DNA of 64,000 nucleotides from contig NC_065920.1 of the NCBI RefSeq assembly GCF_024586455.1, positions 55,621,960 to 55,685,959 of the forward strand, read 5' to 3'. This DNA is from Bactrocera neohumeralis (lineage: Eukaryota; Arthropoda; Insecta; Diptera; Tephritidae). The translations under genes were made by a program, and so were the position numbers. Under the pieces are notes generated by a model. That model searched no databases. It saw only the letters and a list, made by a program, of their open reading frames with translations, and was not told the DNA's origin. Within the stretch, counting starts at the first letter, position 1; every line of letters begins with the position of its first letter. Positions 20,003 through 32,879 of the stretch are shown here, piece after piece.

Positions 20003-21116
20003 CTATGTGTATATCAATACAACGGTTATCAGAGTTATGTCCTTCTCTATTCCCTTATGCTTGTATATTTTAAGTTCTACCAAGGGACACGTTGTTAAGG
20101 ATAATTGCATAGTTGACATAAAAATTCGGTGTAAAGTCAATTTGAGAAATATAAAAATGGGGGTTTTAAGAAAAGAAATTGAATCAAAAGGTCAAAAGGT
20201 GTAAAAATGTTATAAATAAATTTTATTTTCTCCAATCATGAATATTTATTTATGTATATTGCTAACCCAAAAGTAATCAGATGACTTCTACTTGGAAATG
20301 TATGGGTAGATAGATAGGTAGAGTTGTTGTCTAACGAGGCACCTAGGCTTTAGGTGGCCAATTGTGATACGACTGGCAGTCAGAACACTTCACTATATTA
20401 TCTCTTCTCTGAACCCGCTGATGGTTCTGTAGGAAGTTCAGCAGTATGAAAAGTTTTATCTCTGCTTCCGAGACGCCATCAAAAAACCTTCGACCGATAG
20501 TTGCGATTACATTCCTTATCAAAGCATTATAGTATACTCGGATAGAAGATGTTTTATAGTTATAGTATAGTTTTTTTTCCTAGTCTACTCGCATGTCTGC
20601 CAATTTGACAGTGACCTGTTAGCACTGTTGAGCAATATAAGGGTTGGTTGCATATAGACGCACCTATATTTACAACATGTTTGTGTAGGTAAAATTTATG
20701 TTTATTTGATATTAATTTAGAAATATAGCTATCGAAGGTTTAGACATAATGTTATCCCATCGGCTTTAAAGGCCTACAATGTTTTGCTAAATATTGATCT
20801 AATAAATTTTATTAACTTGAAAGTGACTAGATTATTTAATAAAGTGCTGATAAAGACACAAAGACTTCGAAAAATATTGAGTGGAACTTCAACAATTCAA
20901 AAGAGACTTCTAAACATGTTTAAAGCGGTCATGCGAATATTTCATTTCCTTGAACATTTACTAAAAAAAACTAGGAATGACATAAAATATGTAAGTTATT
21001 TTTTTTTTAATAATTATCAATGATTTTCGTGATCGCAGAGCAAAGAATGAATCAAAATTGATCCTCATAAATGCATGTTACACAAGCAAAACTAGAAAGA
21101 ATTTTTATATAATTAT
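20003..21116. other. Gene-free stretch
   Basis: No gene or recognised repeat. Frames at 19974-20204 and 20784-21023 show no family features. A GATAGATAGGTAG run lies near 20307. Confidence 0.35.
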
Positions 21117-21640
21117 TATACCCTGAACAGGGTATATTAAGTTTGTCACGAAGTTTGTAACACCCAGAAGGAAGCGTCGGAGACCCTATAAAGTATATAT
21201 GTATATAAATGATCAGTATGTTGAGCTGAGTCGATTTAGCCATGTCTGTCTGTCTGTCCGTCTGTCTGTATATATGTATATGAACTAGTCCCTCCGTTTT
21301 TAAGATATCGATTTGAAATTTTGCAATTTCTCTTCCAGAAGCTGCTCCTTTAATGGAACTAAATAACCAATACCGGACCACTATAACATATAGCTGCCAT
21401 ACAAACTGAACGATCGGAATCAAGTTCTTGTATGGAAAACTTTCACATTTGACAAGATATATTCACGAAATTTGGTATATATTATTTTCTAAAGCAATGT
21501 AATCTCCGAAGAAATTGTTTAGATCGGTTAACTATAGCATATAGCTTCCACACAAACTGAACACATAGTTACTAAAAGAAATGCACCTGTGAAGGGTATA
21601 TTAGCTTCGGTGCAGCCGAAGTTAACGTTTTTGCTTGTTT
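21117..21640 (+). repeat. DINE/mini-me-like repeat family 1, copy a
   Basis: About 520 bp. It begins with the palindrome ATACCCTGAACAGGGTAT, contains GTCTGTCTGTCCGTC microsatellite at 21244-21270, and ends with the hairpin CTTCGGTGCAGCCGAAG followed by CTTGTTT. Internal blocks such as AACGATCGGAATCAA and TTGTATGGAAAACTTTC recur in the other copies. A (GTCY)n core with terminal hairpins resembles dipteran mini-me/DINE-1 (non-autonomous Helitron-like) elements; that class is inferred. No ORF. Confidence 0.75.
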
Positions 21641-22754
21641 AAAGTTATTTTTAATAACTTTTTTAGATGTAACTACAGCACAGCAAAACAGATACTAATT
21701 ACAAACTCTATTATTCATTGTACAATGATTCTTTCATCTATCTTTATAACCATTTGCATTCTCTAATAATGGTGGGAGTCGCGCTGCAGCAGTTTAGCAG
21801 TTCATTTTTAGCTCTTCTTATTTTTCTGCATTTTTATATTTAAAGTATTTTCATACATACTTCAGTGATGATATCTCCTTTGAAGTTCGTGGAAAACCTG
21901 CAACGTGCACAAATATAAGCAGCGTTTATTATTTGTATATCTTTTTGGTCTTATTTCGTACCATAAAATGATTTACATTTGACACTTTATTTAAACAGCC
22001 TTCTTGCTTGTTAATTTGTCAACTTTTTACTTTTCATTTGTTAATTGTTACCGAATTAGCTTCTTTGTATTATTTTCTGGTAGTCAATTTTAAACCATTT
22101 TATCATTAAACCAATTTTCGTTATATCAATAATGAGGAATCAGTTAACTTATGAATAACCACTTTAAAGTGAAATAATCTTACGCCATTCTGCAAAAGGC
22201 TAATAAATTTTTCATCCATGTTTTAACTTCTGTATGATATCAATATGAAGTGGTTTGAATTTAATATACGATTCTGTTCATCTCCGTAAAAAAAAGTATT
22301 CACTAAATATAATTTTTCGTATATATGAACTTGAAGATAAACTAGATTTGTTAAAGCTATAACAAGTCGTAAATTATGTGTCATCAGAAATAATGAAAAA
22401 GATTAAAGTGTATTTTTTATTCCAGACGCTTTTCCACTCTACATCATACTCATCATAATGTTATTATTGCTGATAACCAAAACGTTAACAAAATAATAAG
22501 TTGTAGTTAGCGAATAACAGCAAAGCATAAGCAAAATAAGGATAAACCGAATATGTATGTACTGAGAACCTTTATTAACATTACTAAGAAAGAAGGCAGA
22601 AACAAAAATAATCCTACCGCTTTAATAAAAACCCCAACAAAAATATTACAAATGCTATCTACGAAAGAATGCTGGAGACACGACATAGTTGCAAGAAATA
22701 AAGGAAATACATACAAACTCTGAGTAAAGTATCTTATGGTAAAAAATACAAGTA
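21641..22754. other. Gene-free stretch
   Basis: AT-rich; nothing recognised. The hydrophobic minus-strand frame at 22507-22716 is likely a by-product of T-rich sequence. Confidence 0.35.
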
Positions 22755-23690
22755 ATAACCAGTAGGAAAGGGTTAACCGTAACCGAGCATGTTATAACAC
22801 TTGCAGCTTGCTTAGTTCTGGTAAGTATTCTAAGAAAGTACCTTCAGATAGTTGGGTTATATGGAGTATAGGTCGTGCTTTCACCCGATTTTATTCATTC
22901 TAAGCACAAATATGCACCGTTGGCAGCAATTCACGAGCTCTCAATTTTATTGTGATAACTCACATATTGGCCGATATGTGCAGCATAAAGTCACACGGAA
23001 TTTCGAAAACCTCTATATTTGGTATGTGGGGATAAAGGAAGTATTGATCCGATTTAACCCATTTGTAGCACAAAACGTACTAACTTTGAATTAAAACGTC
23101 AAGTTTTGGTACTGGATCGCAAATATTCGGTATCAAGGAGCTTGAACACGTTTTATTGGAATTATACAATTTTTGGTCTTATGGTGGTATACTCTAAAGG
23201 CATTATTCATTCAAAGTTTTATTCCGTTCTTTTAATTGCTTATTGGTTTTTACATTCGAAAGAAAAAAATTAGATGATTTAAAATTGTGTAATGTGGGAA
23301 GTTTGTGGGTCGGTAATCCGGATTTGCCCATTTCCACACTTATACATACAAGTTTCAGAGGAATGTCTAGTACGAAATAAGTTGGGCGAGTCTCAAGATA
23401 TTTTATTTCACCTAAAAGTGAGCGGCGCCAACCCCCCCCCCCCCCCCCCATTATAGCTTTATCAAACCATTTTGGGAACGCGTTCTTTTTTTATCAAGGA
23501 ACACGCATACTACAAGTAAATTCCATCAAGATATCTCAATTTTGACTCAAGTTACAGCTTGCACGGATGGACGGACGGACGAGCGGCCAGACAGGCATTC
23601 TCCTGGAGTTCAACTAGTCTCGTCATCATAATCACTTATATACACATAAACATACATATAAATATCTCGATCGAACCGAAAATTCTTAAC
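22755..23690 (-). repeat. DINE/mini-me-like repeat family 2, diverged copy
   Basis: Inverted, diverged relative of the elements at 24231 and 30109. The 3' tip lies at 22755-22800, and the GAGATATC-GTTACAGCTTGCACGG block followed by GGACGGACGGACGAG (GTCY core on the other strand) is at about 23530-23590. A homopolymer of 18 C at 23432-23449 occupies the position of the family's CGCCACGCCC-type blocks. No ORF. Confidence 0.6.
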
Positions 23691-24230
23691 GTAAAAAAAT
23701 TTTGCGTTTAAACAAGTCAGTTTGGAAAGCTCTGTTAATCTAATCTTGCTAAAAATATTTTTATGAATGAATTAAGTTATTTATAAAAGTAAGTCCCTCA
23801 ATTAATGCTAATTAAGACATCCTGTATCGATAATATTATTAAGATAATTTTTTCCAGACAGGAAAGAATCGGAATAGGTGCGAAGAGAAGCATAACTGCG
23901 TTTTGTTGCTGTATTAAATCTAAGGTCACAATAATTTTATTTTATACTCTCAGTATTTTTGTTTGACTTCTTTTTGTACCTACTTCTTCTTTCTTTGTTT
24001 TTCAGTCGCACTAACACGTTCAGCAACTTAATTTACCCAAATGCAGGTAAATAAAAAAGCAGGTGAATTTCTCCACTAAAAATCAGAGGGAATAATATTT
24101 AGTATTCAAATGCCATAAAATAATCAGTAGAATAGGAGAGTAGAGATTTCAACTTTGAAAACCTCAAAATACATAGAAGCGGAGTGAAAGACCAAGAAAT
24201 ATACAATGGATCAGCCTTCACCGCTCTCAT
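23691..24230. other. Gene-free stretch
   Basis: No gene or repeat recognised between two family 2 repeats of opposite orientation. Confidence 0.35.
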
Positions 24231-25288
24231 TTTTATACTCCCGCAACAAAGTTGCTAAGGACAGTATTATAGTTTTGTTCCCATAACGGTTGTTTGTAAG
24301 TCCTAAAGCTAAAAGAGTCAGATATAGGGTTATATATACCAAAGTGATCAGGGTGACGAGTAGAGTCGAAATCCGGATGTCTGTCTGTCCGCCCGTCCGT
24401 CCGTGCAAGCTGTAACTTGAGTAAAAATTGAGATATCATGATGAAACTTGGTACATGTATTTCTTGGCTCGATAAAAAGGTTAAGTTCGAAGATGGGCAA
24501 AATCGGCCCACTGCCACGCCCACAAAATGCCAAAAACCGAAAACCTATAAAGTGTCATAATTAAGCCATAAATAAAGATATTAAAGTGAAAGTGGCACAA
24601 AGGATCGTATTAGGGAGGGGCATATTTGGAGGTAATTTTTTTTGGAAAAGTGTGGGTGGCCCCGCCCCTACTAAGTTGTTGTACATACATATCTCGGAAA
24701 CTACTATAGCAATCTCAACCGAACTCTATAGAATCGTTTCCTTCGGGCATTTCCATATACAGTTCAAAAATGGAAGAAATCGGATAATAACCACGCCCAC
24801 CTCCCATACAAAGGTTATGTTGAAAATCACTAAAAGTGCGTTAACCGACTAACAAAAAACGTCAGAAACACTAAATTTTACGGAAGAAATGGCAGAAGGA
24901 AGCTGCACCCAGGCTTTTTTTTTAAGTTGAAAATGGGCGTGGCGTCGTCTACTTATATATCTCAGGAACTACTTCACCGATTTCAATGAAATTCGGTATA
25001 TAATATTTTCTTAACACCCTGATAACATGTGCGAAATATGGGAGAAATCGGTTCACAACCACGCCTTCTTCCAATATAACGCTATTTTGAATTCCATCTG
25101 ATGCCTTCTCTGTATGTATAATATATAGGTACATTAGGAACCAATGATGATAGCGGAATAAAACTTTACACAAATACGGTATTTGAAAAATATGAAAATG
25201 ACGGATAATGAAATCTCGATTATCATTTTATCATGCGATAGTATAAAATGTTCGGTGACACCCGAACTTAACCCTTCCTTACTTGTTT
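24231..25288 (+). repeat. DINE/mini-me-like repeat family 2, copy a
   Basis: About 1.06 kb, closely similar to 30109-31181 along its whole length. It starts TTTTATACTCCCGCAACAAA with a stem-forming terminus, has GTCTGTCTGTCCGCCCGTCC at 24379 on, several GCCACGCCC blocks, and ends near the hairpin GTTCGGTGACACCCGAAC followed by CCCTTCCTTACTTGTT. No ORF is conserved between the copies. Class inferred as for family 1. Confidence 0.75.
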
Positions 25289-26403
25289 TTTGTAAATTTC
25301 ACTGTTATCGCAAAACTATTTCTGCATACGACTCTTGTGACGTTAAACCAGGTTTGCATAGAATGTGCTTTCCTACGAACGACTCCAGTTCAATATATTG
25401 TGATTACAATACTATTTTTTTCATTTCCTTTTTCCATTTGTTTTCCACAGCGTAGCGGTTCACTTAAGCTGCAACGAAAAGGGTAAAATTTCAATATTCA
25501 CTCATCTATAACATATATATTATAAGTACACTCGCAGTAGCTCTACACCTACATAGATATGCCGTGGTTAGCATTTTAGAAGACTTAGAATGCAAATAGC
25601 TAGACAAAATTGCGGTAGTAAAACAGTGGAGCGCACGAAAAAGCTAAAAGAGTGTTACAGGCAAATGTTTAAGGTGGAATAATAAGCATTGGTTAGCTAC
25701 GACAGAGCGGCAAAGTATCTTCCTCGCTTTGCTGTTATAAGCAAAGAGTTTCACTTCAATCAGTAGTATGGTAGTTTTTGTGGTTTGAGCTGCTTTGTGG
25801 CTATTACCTTTATTCAGATGTGTGTGCATATAAGTACTAAGTCCACCAAAACACAGGGAAAGCAAGAGTTATGCAGTCCTGTTTTAAGTCTTCTCTTTGC
25901 TGTTTCAGAGAATACATTCAACAATTTTCTTTGAATTTCCAATGGTGGTTGAAATATCCTTCAACTGGAGCTATTTCCATTTACCTTTTAGTGGTCCGAG
26001 ATGCTAAAATTTCTATCAAGACTTTTTCTCTGTTTATATTTAAAACTTCGATGTAAGAAGGATCTGTATAAATGTTGTACATAAATATCTAACAACTTAG
26101 TAAATTCGCAACAATTCGGAAAAACGCTATATATTCGAATCAGGTTAATGACATGGCATCTACTTTCATGCAGGCATCACAAGCAGACTCCAGCTCCTTT
26201 CACATGAGCTTTTCATATAGTTTGATAACATACCTCAACATATGTACAACATCATCTTTCGTAACATCACATCACTTGACAATGTCATATCACATCAAAA
26301 AATACCGCAGATTTAGATTATCGTTCGGAATGTCGGCTTCCTTTCAATTTACCTGTATCCCATTGGCCTTCCCGACAAAAACTCCAAACATTCACATAAA
26401 CAT
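25289..26403. other. Gene-free stretch
   Basis: No recognisable gene. Frames at 25644-25865, 25871-26056 and 26153-26428 lack family features. Confidence 0.35.
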
Positions 26404-28830
26404 TTCTTCTTCTTCTTTATTGGCGTAGACACCGCTTGCGCGAATATAGCCGAATTAACAACAGCGCGCCAGTCGTTTCTTCTTTTGGCTACGTGACGCC
26501 AATTGGATATTCCAAGCGTAGCCAGGTCCTTCTCCACTTGGTCCTTCCAACGGAGTGGAGGTCTTCCTCTTCCTCTGCTTCCCCCAGCGGGTACTATGTC
26601 GAATACTTTCAGAACTGGAGTGTTTTCGTGTATGACCTAGCCAGCGTAGCCGCTGTCTTTTAATTCGCTGAACTATGTCAATGTCGTCGTATATCTCGTA
26701 CAGCTCATCGTTCCATCGAATGCGATATTCACCGTGGCCAATGCCTTTAGCAGAACTTTTCTCTCGAAAACTCTCAACGTTAACTCATCAGTTGATGTCA
26801 TCGTCCAAGCCTCTGCATCATAAAGCAGGACGGGAATTATGAGCGACTTATAGAGTTTGGTTTTTGTTCGTCGAGAGAGGGCTTTGCTTCTCAATTGCCT
26901 ACTTAGTCCGAAGTAGCATCCGTTGGCAAGAGTTATCCTGCGTTGGATTTCCATGCTGACATTGTTGGTGGTGTTTACGCTGGTTCCACGATAGGCGAAA
27001 TTATCTACGACTTCAAAGTTAAAACTGTCAACAGTATGGTGAGAGACAAGTCGCGAGTGCGACGACTGTTTGTTTGATGACAAGAGATATTTCGTCTTGC
27101 CCTCGTTCACTGCCAGACCCATTTGTTTTGCTTTATTGGCCTGTCTGGAAAAAGCAGAACTAACGGCGCGGCTGTTGAGGCCAATGATATCAATATCATC
27201 AGCATACGCCAGCAGCTGTACACTCTTATAAAATATCTGCTCGATTAAGTTCTGCAGCTCGAATTATTTTCTCTAGCAGCTTTTTCTGAAATCTTGTTTG
27301 GTATCGAGCGGCTCGGAGAGGTCCTTCCCGAAGCTGTCGCGCGTGTCGATTTTCCTTTCACGGGTCTTTTCCAAGATTTGGCGCATGGTGTATATTTGGT
27401 CGGTTGTTGATTTGCCAGGTCTAAAGCCACGCTGATAAGGCCCAATCAGTTTGTTGACGGTGGGCTTTACTCTTTCACACAATACGCTCGATAGAACCTT
27501 ATACACGATGTTGAGGAGGCTTATTCCGCGGTAGTTGGCGCTGATTGTGGGATTTCTCTCTTTACGGATTGGGCAAAGCACACTTATATTCCAGTCGTTG
27601 AGCATGCTCCTGTCCGTCCATATTTTACAAAGAAGCTGATGCATGCTCTTTATCAGTTTTTCGTCGTCGTGTTTGAATAGCGCGGCCGGCAATTAAATGG
27701 CCCACCGCCGCTATGTAGTTCTTCAGGCGGGCAATTGCTATTCCAACTTCTGCTCTATCGTCATCGATTGGGCAATCGGGTTCGTCTTCTTCTAACGTTT
27801 TACTTTGACTGCCATTCAGCAGGGTGGAGAAGTGTTCTCTCCATAATTTTCATATGCTTTGGGCATCGGTCACTAGATCTCTTCGTAGAATTTTTGAGCA
27901 TAACCCCTGTCGGCCAGCTTATCAAGCTCTTCATACTAACGCGTTTCGGCCTCTTTCGTTTTTTGTCTGCAAATACGTCTCCAACTCTAGGTATCTAACA
28001 AATCCCGCTCGTGTTGTGGTCGATGGAAAAGTTGCGAGGTAGGCAGTCTGCTTTCTTTCAGCTGCGACACGGCACTCCTCGTCGTACCAGCTGTTCCTTT
28101 GCTTTTTCCGGAAACTAATGGTTTCGGTTGCAGCTGTACGTAAGGAATTCGAAATGTCGTCCCACAGTTCCCTTATAACGACTTGTTGACGAGTGCTCTC
28201 AGCAGGAGTGCAAGCCAAGTAGAAAATTGTTCGGCTGTCTGTTGTGATTGCAGCTTCTCGAAGTTGAAGCTTCCTTGTGTTTGTTGGCGTGCATTTTTGC
28301 TGCACAGAGGCGGGTGCAATCTTGGCTGCACAAGATAGTGGTCCGAGTCGATGTTAGGACCTCGGAGCGCACGCACATCTAAAACACTGGAGACGTGTCT
28401 TCCGTCTATCACAACATGATCGATCTGGTTGGCAGTTTTTCGATCCGGAGACAGCCAGGTAGCTTGATGTATTTTTTTTGTAATGGAATCTGGTAGCACA
28501 GATAACCATATTTCGGGCCACGGCGAAGTCGATAACCCATTTGGAGATGTTTCCTCGTGGAGGCTGAATATACCGACTGTTGCGCCAAATGTACCTTCTT
28601 TGCCCACCCTGGCGTTAAAGTCGCCAAGCACGATTTTGACATCGTGGCGATGGCAGCTCTCATAGGTGCACTCCAAGCGCTCATAGAAGGCATCTTTGGT
28701 CACATCGTTATTCTCTTTCGTCGGTGCGTGGGCGCAAATCAGCGACATGTTGAAGAACCTCGCGGATGATGACGCCTGATGCGGATTGTGGCTGTGGACG
28801 TTCATCCACCGGGTGAATGATAGTACTTGG
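26404..28830 (-). mobile_element. RTE-like copy C, truncated by assembly gap
   Basis: Minus-strand RTE copy from a TTCTTCTTCTTC tail at about 26404 up to the gap at 28831. The endonuclease half (about 27931-28830) retains GDFNARVGKEG and DSDHYLV but is broken by frameshifts. The reverse transcriptase half has ANYRGISLLN and RGFRPGKSTTDQ (27273-27692), a large deletion that removes the FKAAF region, LLAYADDIDI at about 27190-27230, and a C-terminal frame at 26673-27122. The YADD is intact, unlike copy B. The N-terminal endonuclease codons and 5' UTR are in or beyond the gap. Confidence 0.88.
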
Positions 28831-28930
28831 NNNNNNNNNNNNNNNNNNNNNNNNNNNNNNNNNNNNNNNNNNNNNNNNNNNNNNNNNNNNNNNNNNNNNN
28901 NNNNNNNNNNNNNNNNNNNNNNNNNNNNNN
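28831..28930. other. Assembly gap (100 N)
   Basis: Exactly 100 N, conventionally an unknown-length gap. It separates RTE copy C from an LTR-retrotransposon-like 3' end. Any translation across it is meaningless. Confidence 0.99.
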
Positions 28931-29060
28931 ATGTAATCCATTTAGACAAGTAAGATTGTTAAAAACAGAAGAAGATGGGGAGCATCATATTATAAAGTTT
29001 AAAAACCAAAAAGTCAGAAAGTATAAAAACCAATTTAAAAGGAAAAAGAAAAAATATTGA
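28931..29060 (+). pseudogene. Possible C-terminal tail of an LTR-retrotransposon pol/integrase
   Basis: Immediately after the gap one frame is open to a stop at 29058-29060, ending in a very basic tail (VRKYKNQFKRKKKKY). Position and composition fit the C-terminal end of an integrase or other retroelement protein, given the polypurine tract and LTR-like start about 260 bp downstream. There are no diagnostic motifs, so this is contextual inference. Confidence 0.35.
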
Positions 29061-29304
29061 AGAAATTTAATTTGTTTATTAATTTTAGTTTTTTGTTGTA
29101 TTATTATGTATTATCTAAATCACTTAAGCAATATTAGTAAATCATCTTATCTTAGTTATCTACAAAAAATAGTATACTAAAAATTATTGTAGGCAGTTTT
29201 CTAAAATACGATTATATTTAAAACTAAATAACAAAATTGATTTAGAACAAATATGTATTAAATCTAAACGTAAGTACTTTAATTAAGAAATATGTCCACT
29301 TTTA

Positions 29305-29570
29305 AAGTTGGGAGGAGTGACATATATACGTATATATGTCGACTACATATGTACGTGTGTAACTCAACTCCTAAACGCTTCTCTCACACTACGCCTCGTA
29401 TACTCAGAGATAGGAGCTTATAGTGTGGGTGGCGCGTAAGTAAGCTTATGATTAGGAAATCATTATTGTTTAAGCACTTGAAGTGAATTAAAGGTCATAT
29501 AATTTGAGTTAAACCTAAATCACGTGTGTTTATTTTTCTACTCACAATTGTTTATTTTAGAATAAATACA
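29305..29570 (+). mobile_element. Polypurine tract and 3' LTR start of an LTR retrotransposon
   Basis: AAGTTGGGAGGAG at 29305-29317 is a typical polypurine tract directly followed by TGACATATATACG, an LTR-like TG start at 29318. Downstream are a TATA-rich segment and AATAAA-type signals near 29560. The end is not defined; I place it provisionally at about 29570 by a CA near AATACA. The 5' LTR and most of the body would lie in the gap. Ty3/gypsy is a guess from the tract's form. Confidence 0.5.
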
Positions 29571-30108
29571 TTTTCCATAGCAAGATAAGTATTGCTTGAA
29601 ATAAGATTAATACAATTTTCACATAAAAATACATCAAACATTCGAAAATATTCACGTAAAAAAATAAGTATTGCCAAATTTGTACGCTACGTGCTTTGCA
29701 AGGAAACTGTGTTTCGTGCTACATACAAATATACTCAAAATCAGTTATTTTATACATTGCATATGCCACGTTTCATCCAATTGTTTCATTTGTCATTCCT
29801 GCACTCGTCTAGGTATTTCCGTTTCCTTATTTTTGGCTGGCGAAGCTCAAAGATCCGACGACAATCATTGAGTCCTCTATCTGTCCATCTGCTTCAAGAG
29901 TCGTTTTTGTGATTGAAAATTGTGCTTACATACTTGTATAAACAAGTGTGTGCATTCGTTCGCCACTTTGAGCCCATAAACTTGAAAATGGTTTATTGCA
30001 ACAGTAGTCTGCAGCTTACTACTTTCTATTTTTCTCCAACATGTTGCTACATCTGCTACTGTGATGCTTTTCCAATAAAAAAACAATACAATAACTCATC
30101 TGACCTGT
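29571..30108. other. Gene-free stretch
   Basis: No gene recognised; frames at 29592-29912 and 29913-30164 overlap each other and have no family features. The LTR may extend into its start. Confidence 0.35.
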
Positions 30109-31181
30109 TTTTATACTCTCGCAACAATGTTGCTAACGAGAGTATTATAGTTTTGTTCACATAACGGTTGTTTGTAAGTCCTAAAACTAAAAGAGTCAGA
30201 TATAGGGTTATATATACCAAAGTGATCAGGGCGACGAGTAGAGTCGAAATCCGGATGTCTGTCTGTCCGTCCGTCTGTCCGTCCGTCTGTCGGTGCAAGC
30301 TGTAACTTGAGTAAAAATTGAGATATCATGATGGAACTTGGTACACGTATTCCTTGGCTCCATAAGAAGGTTAAGTTCGAAGATGGGCCAAATCGACCCA
30401 CTGCCACGCCCACAAAATGGCGGAAACCGAAAACCTATAAAGTGTCATAACTAAGCCATAAATAAAGATATTAAAGTGAAATTTGGCACAATCGCATTAG
30501 GGAGGGGCATATTTGGACCCAATTGTTTTGGAAAAGTGGGCGTGGCCCCGCCCCCTACTAAGTTTTTTGTACATATCTCGGAAACTACTATAGCTATGTC
30601 AACCAAACTCTACAGAGCCGTTTTTTTAAGACATTTCCATATACAGTTCAAAAATGGAAGAAATCGGATAATAACCACGCCCACCTCCCATACAAAGGTT
30701 ATGTTGAAAATCACTAAAAGTGCGTTAACCGACTCATAAAAAACGTCAGAAACACTAAATTTTACGGAAGAAGTGGCAGAAGGAAGCTGCATCCAGGCTG
30801 TTTTTAAACATTGAAAATGGGCGTGGCGCCGCCCACTTATGGACCAAGAACCATATCTCAGGAGCTACTAGACCGATTTCAATGAAATTCGGTATATAAT
30901 ATTTTCTTAACACCCTGATGACATGTACAAAATATGGGTGAAATCGGTTCACAACCACGCCTTCTTCCAATATAAAGCTATTTTGAATTCCATCTGATGC
31001 CTTCTCTGTATAATACGAGTATAAACATTAGGAACCAATGATGATAGCGGAATAAAACTTTACAAAAATACGGTATTTGAAAAATATTTAAATGACGAAT
31101 AATGAAATCTCGATTATCACTTTACCATGCGAGAGTATAAAATGTTCGGTGACACCCGAACTTAGCCCTTCCTTACTTGTT
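30109..31181 (+). repeat. DINE/mini-me-like repeat family 2, copy b
   Basis: The best-preserved family 2 copy. It starts TTTTTATACTCTCGCAACAA with an AACAATGTTGCTAACGAGAG inverted terminus, has GTCTGTCCGTCCGTCTGTCC at about 30259 on, a CGTGGCCCCGCCCCC block, and the terminal hairpin GTTCGGTGACACCCGAAC then CCTTACTTGTT. Collinear with 24231-25288 with few indels, which suggests fairly recent amplification. No ORF shared with the other copy. Confidence 0.8.
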
Positions 31182-32157
31182 GTCATACAATTTCTGCCCT
31201 TTCACTGTAATCACATGTGGTAGCTTCTTTTTTTTTTGCTTTTCTTACTTTGTGCCACAAATAGTCAATTGCATGCGGCTTACATCGTTTATGTTGCTTT
31301 CGATATTTTTTTTTCTGAACAATAAATCTTACGCATACAGATACCATACATCCTATCAAGTGCGGACAATTTTGACCCATAAAAATATGAATTCTTTTGA
31401 ACAATTTTCGACTGTGTACTTAAGCACTATATGATAATTTAATTGCGATATTGAAGTTTCAATTGAACTTGAACAATTTTGTGACTTTTAATTGTTTTAT
31501 TTTTCAGTTACTTAAGAAATATAATAGTTCTTGGACAACAGACCGTTTTGATTCTGGTAATTATTTAATTGATTCAAAATACCACAACGACAGTTCAGAT
31601 ATGTGTCATCCTGAAATCATCCATAAATTGTAACTAACGCACTGTATAACATGATATTGAAGTTTCGAAGTTTACAGTTCGATCAACAAACTAATTAAAT
31701 TTCATTAAAATTGCACTTAAATATATCTTTAAACTAGTGTTCATCAACATTTTTTTTAATATATTTCAACCATCCTGGTCAAAACTTGATTTAATACCGC
31801 CATACAACAATTGCAATTTCTTATTTTACCACATTTTCAAAACCTGGCTCCTTCTAGAAAAATTTTTGCTATTTGCGCACATCTGTTACTGACAACTTGA
31901 CACATTTATTAGCTACCCAACATAATGCCTTTCATAAAATGGAAATGCGCTCGAAAAATAAAGCAAAAGTAAACAAAAAATCTTTTCATAGCGTCACAAT
32001 TATATTTACTTTAAAAATCTCAGTAACAAAATTCAGCACTTAACAAACTAAATGACATTAATGGAATCATAAATTATCCAAAATTTTGGAGCCACATATC
32101 CTTTTAGTTAGTGGTTTTGCTATCTTTTTCTGTAAGCAATCGGCCATATTTTTTAAT
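31182..32157. other. Gene-free stretch
   Basis: Nothing recognised. T-rich tracts near 31225 and 31307. Confidence 0.35.
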
Positions 32158-32650
32158 TATACCCTGAACAGGATATATAAAGTTTCTCACGAAGTTTTTA
32201 ACACCCAGAAGGAAGCGTCGGAGACCCTACAAATATACTTTATATCAATATCTTGAGCTGAGTCGATTTAGCCGTGTCCATCTGTCTGTCCGTCTGTCTG
32301 TACATATATATACGAAATAGTCCCTCAGTTTTTAAGATATCGTTTTGAAATTTTGCTAATGTCATTTTCTCTTCAAGAAGCTGCTCATTTGTTGGAACTG
32401 CTGATATCGCTGCCATACAAACCGAACAATCGGAATCAAGGGCTTGTATGGAAAACTTTCGCATTTTACGTGGTGTCTTTCGCGAAATTTGACATAGATT
32501 ACTGCTTAAGGTAACAATATAATCTCTGAGAAAATTGTTCAGATCGGATTAGTTAATCGGATTAAACTGAACACATAGTTTCTAAAAGAAATGCACCTGT
32601 GAAGGGTATATTAGCTTCGGTGCAGCCGAAGTTTAAGCTTTTTCTTGTTT
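32158..32650 (+). repeat. DINE/mini-me-like repeat family 1, copy b
   Basis: Begins ATACCCTGAACAGGATATA, contains GTCCATCTGTCTGTCCGTC at about 32275, ends at the CTTCGGTGCAGCCGAAG hairpin and CTTGTTT. Point changes and small deletions relative to 21117-21640. Confidence 0.75.
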
Positions 32651-32879
32651 ACACAATTAATATTGCTTTTTCGTGAGTTTAGGTAAAAAATGTGTGGGGT
32701 AAGTGGTTTACAATTTGTATGTACATACATAATTATAAAAAGGGCCTATGACGTTGTAAGAAAATTTTATTTATATGTATAATTGGGGTGTTTGTTGTTT
32801 TTTTGCTGACGCCCCGGAATTTGCAGGCTCATACGTCATGGTACTGTATGAATTCTTAGTACACTTGATGTACACTCCC

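Noticed and set aside
22507..22716. Minus-strand 69-aa hydrophobic frame as a receptor or membrane protein
   Set aside because: Composition follows T-rich DNA, no family motif, no neighbouring exons.
24211..24533. Overlapping minus-strand frames with DGRTDR repeats in family 2
   Set aside because: Produced by the GTCY microsatellite read in reverse; they are not conserved between the two copies beyond nucleotide identity.
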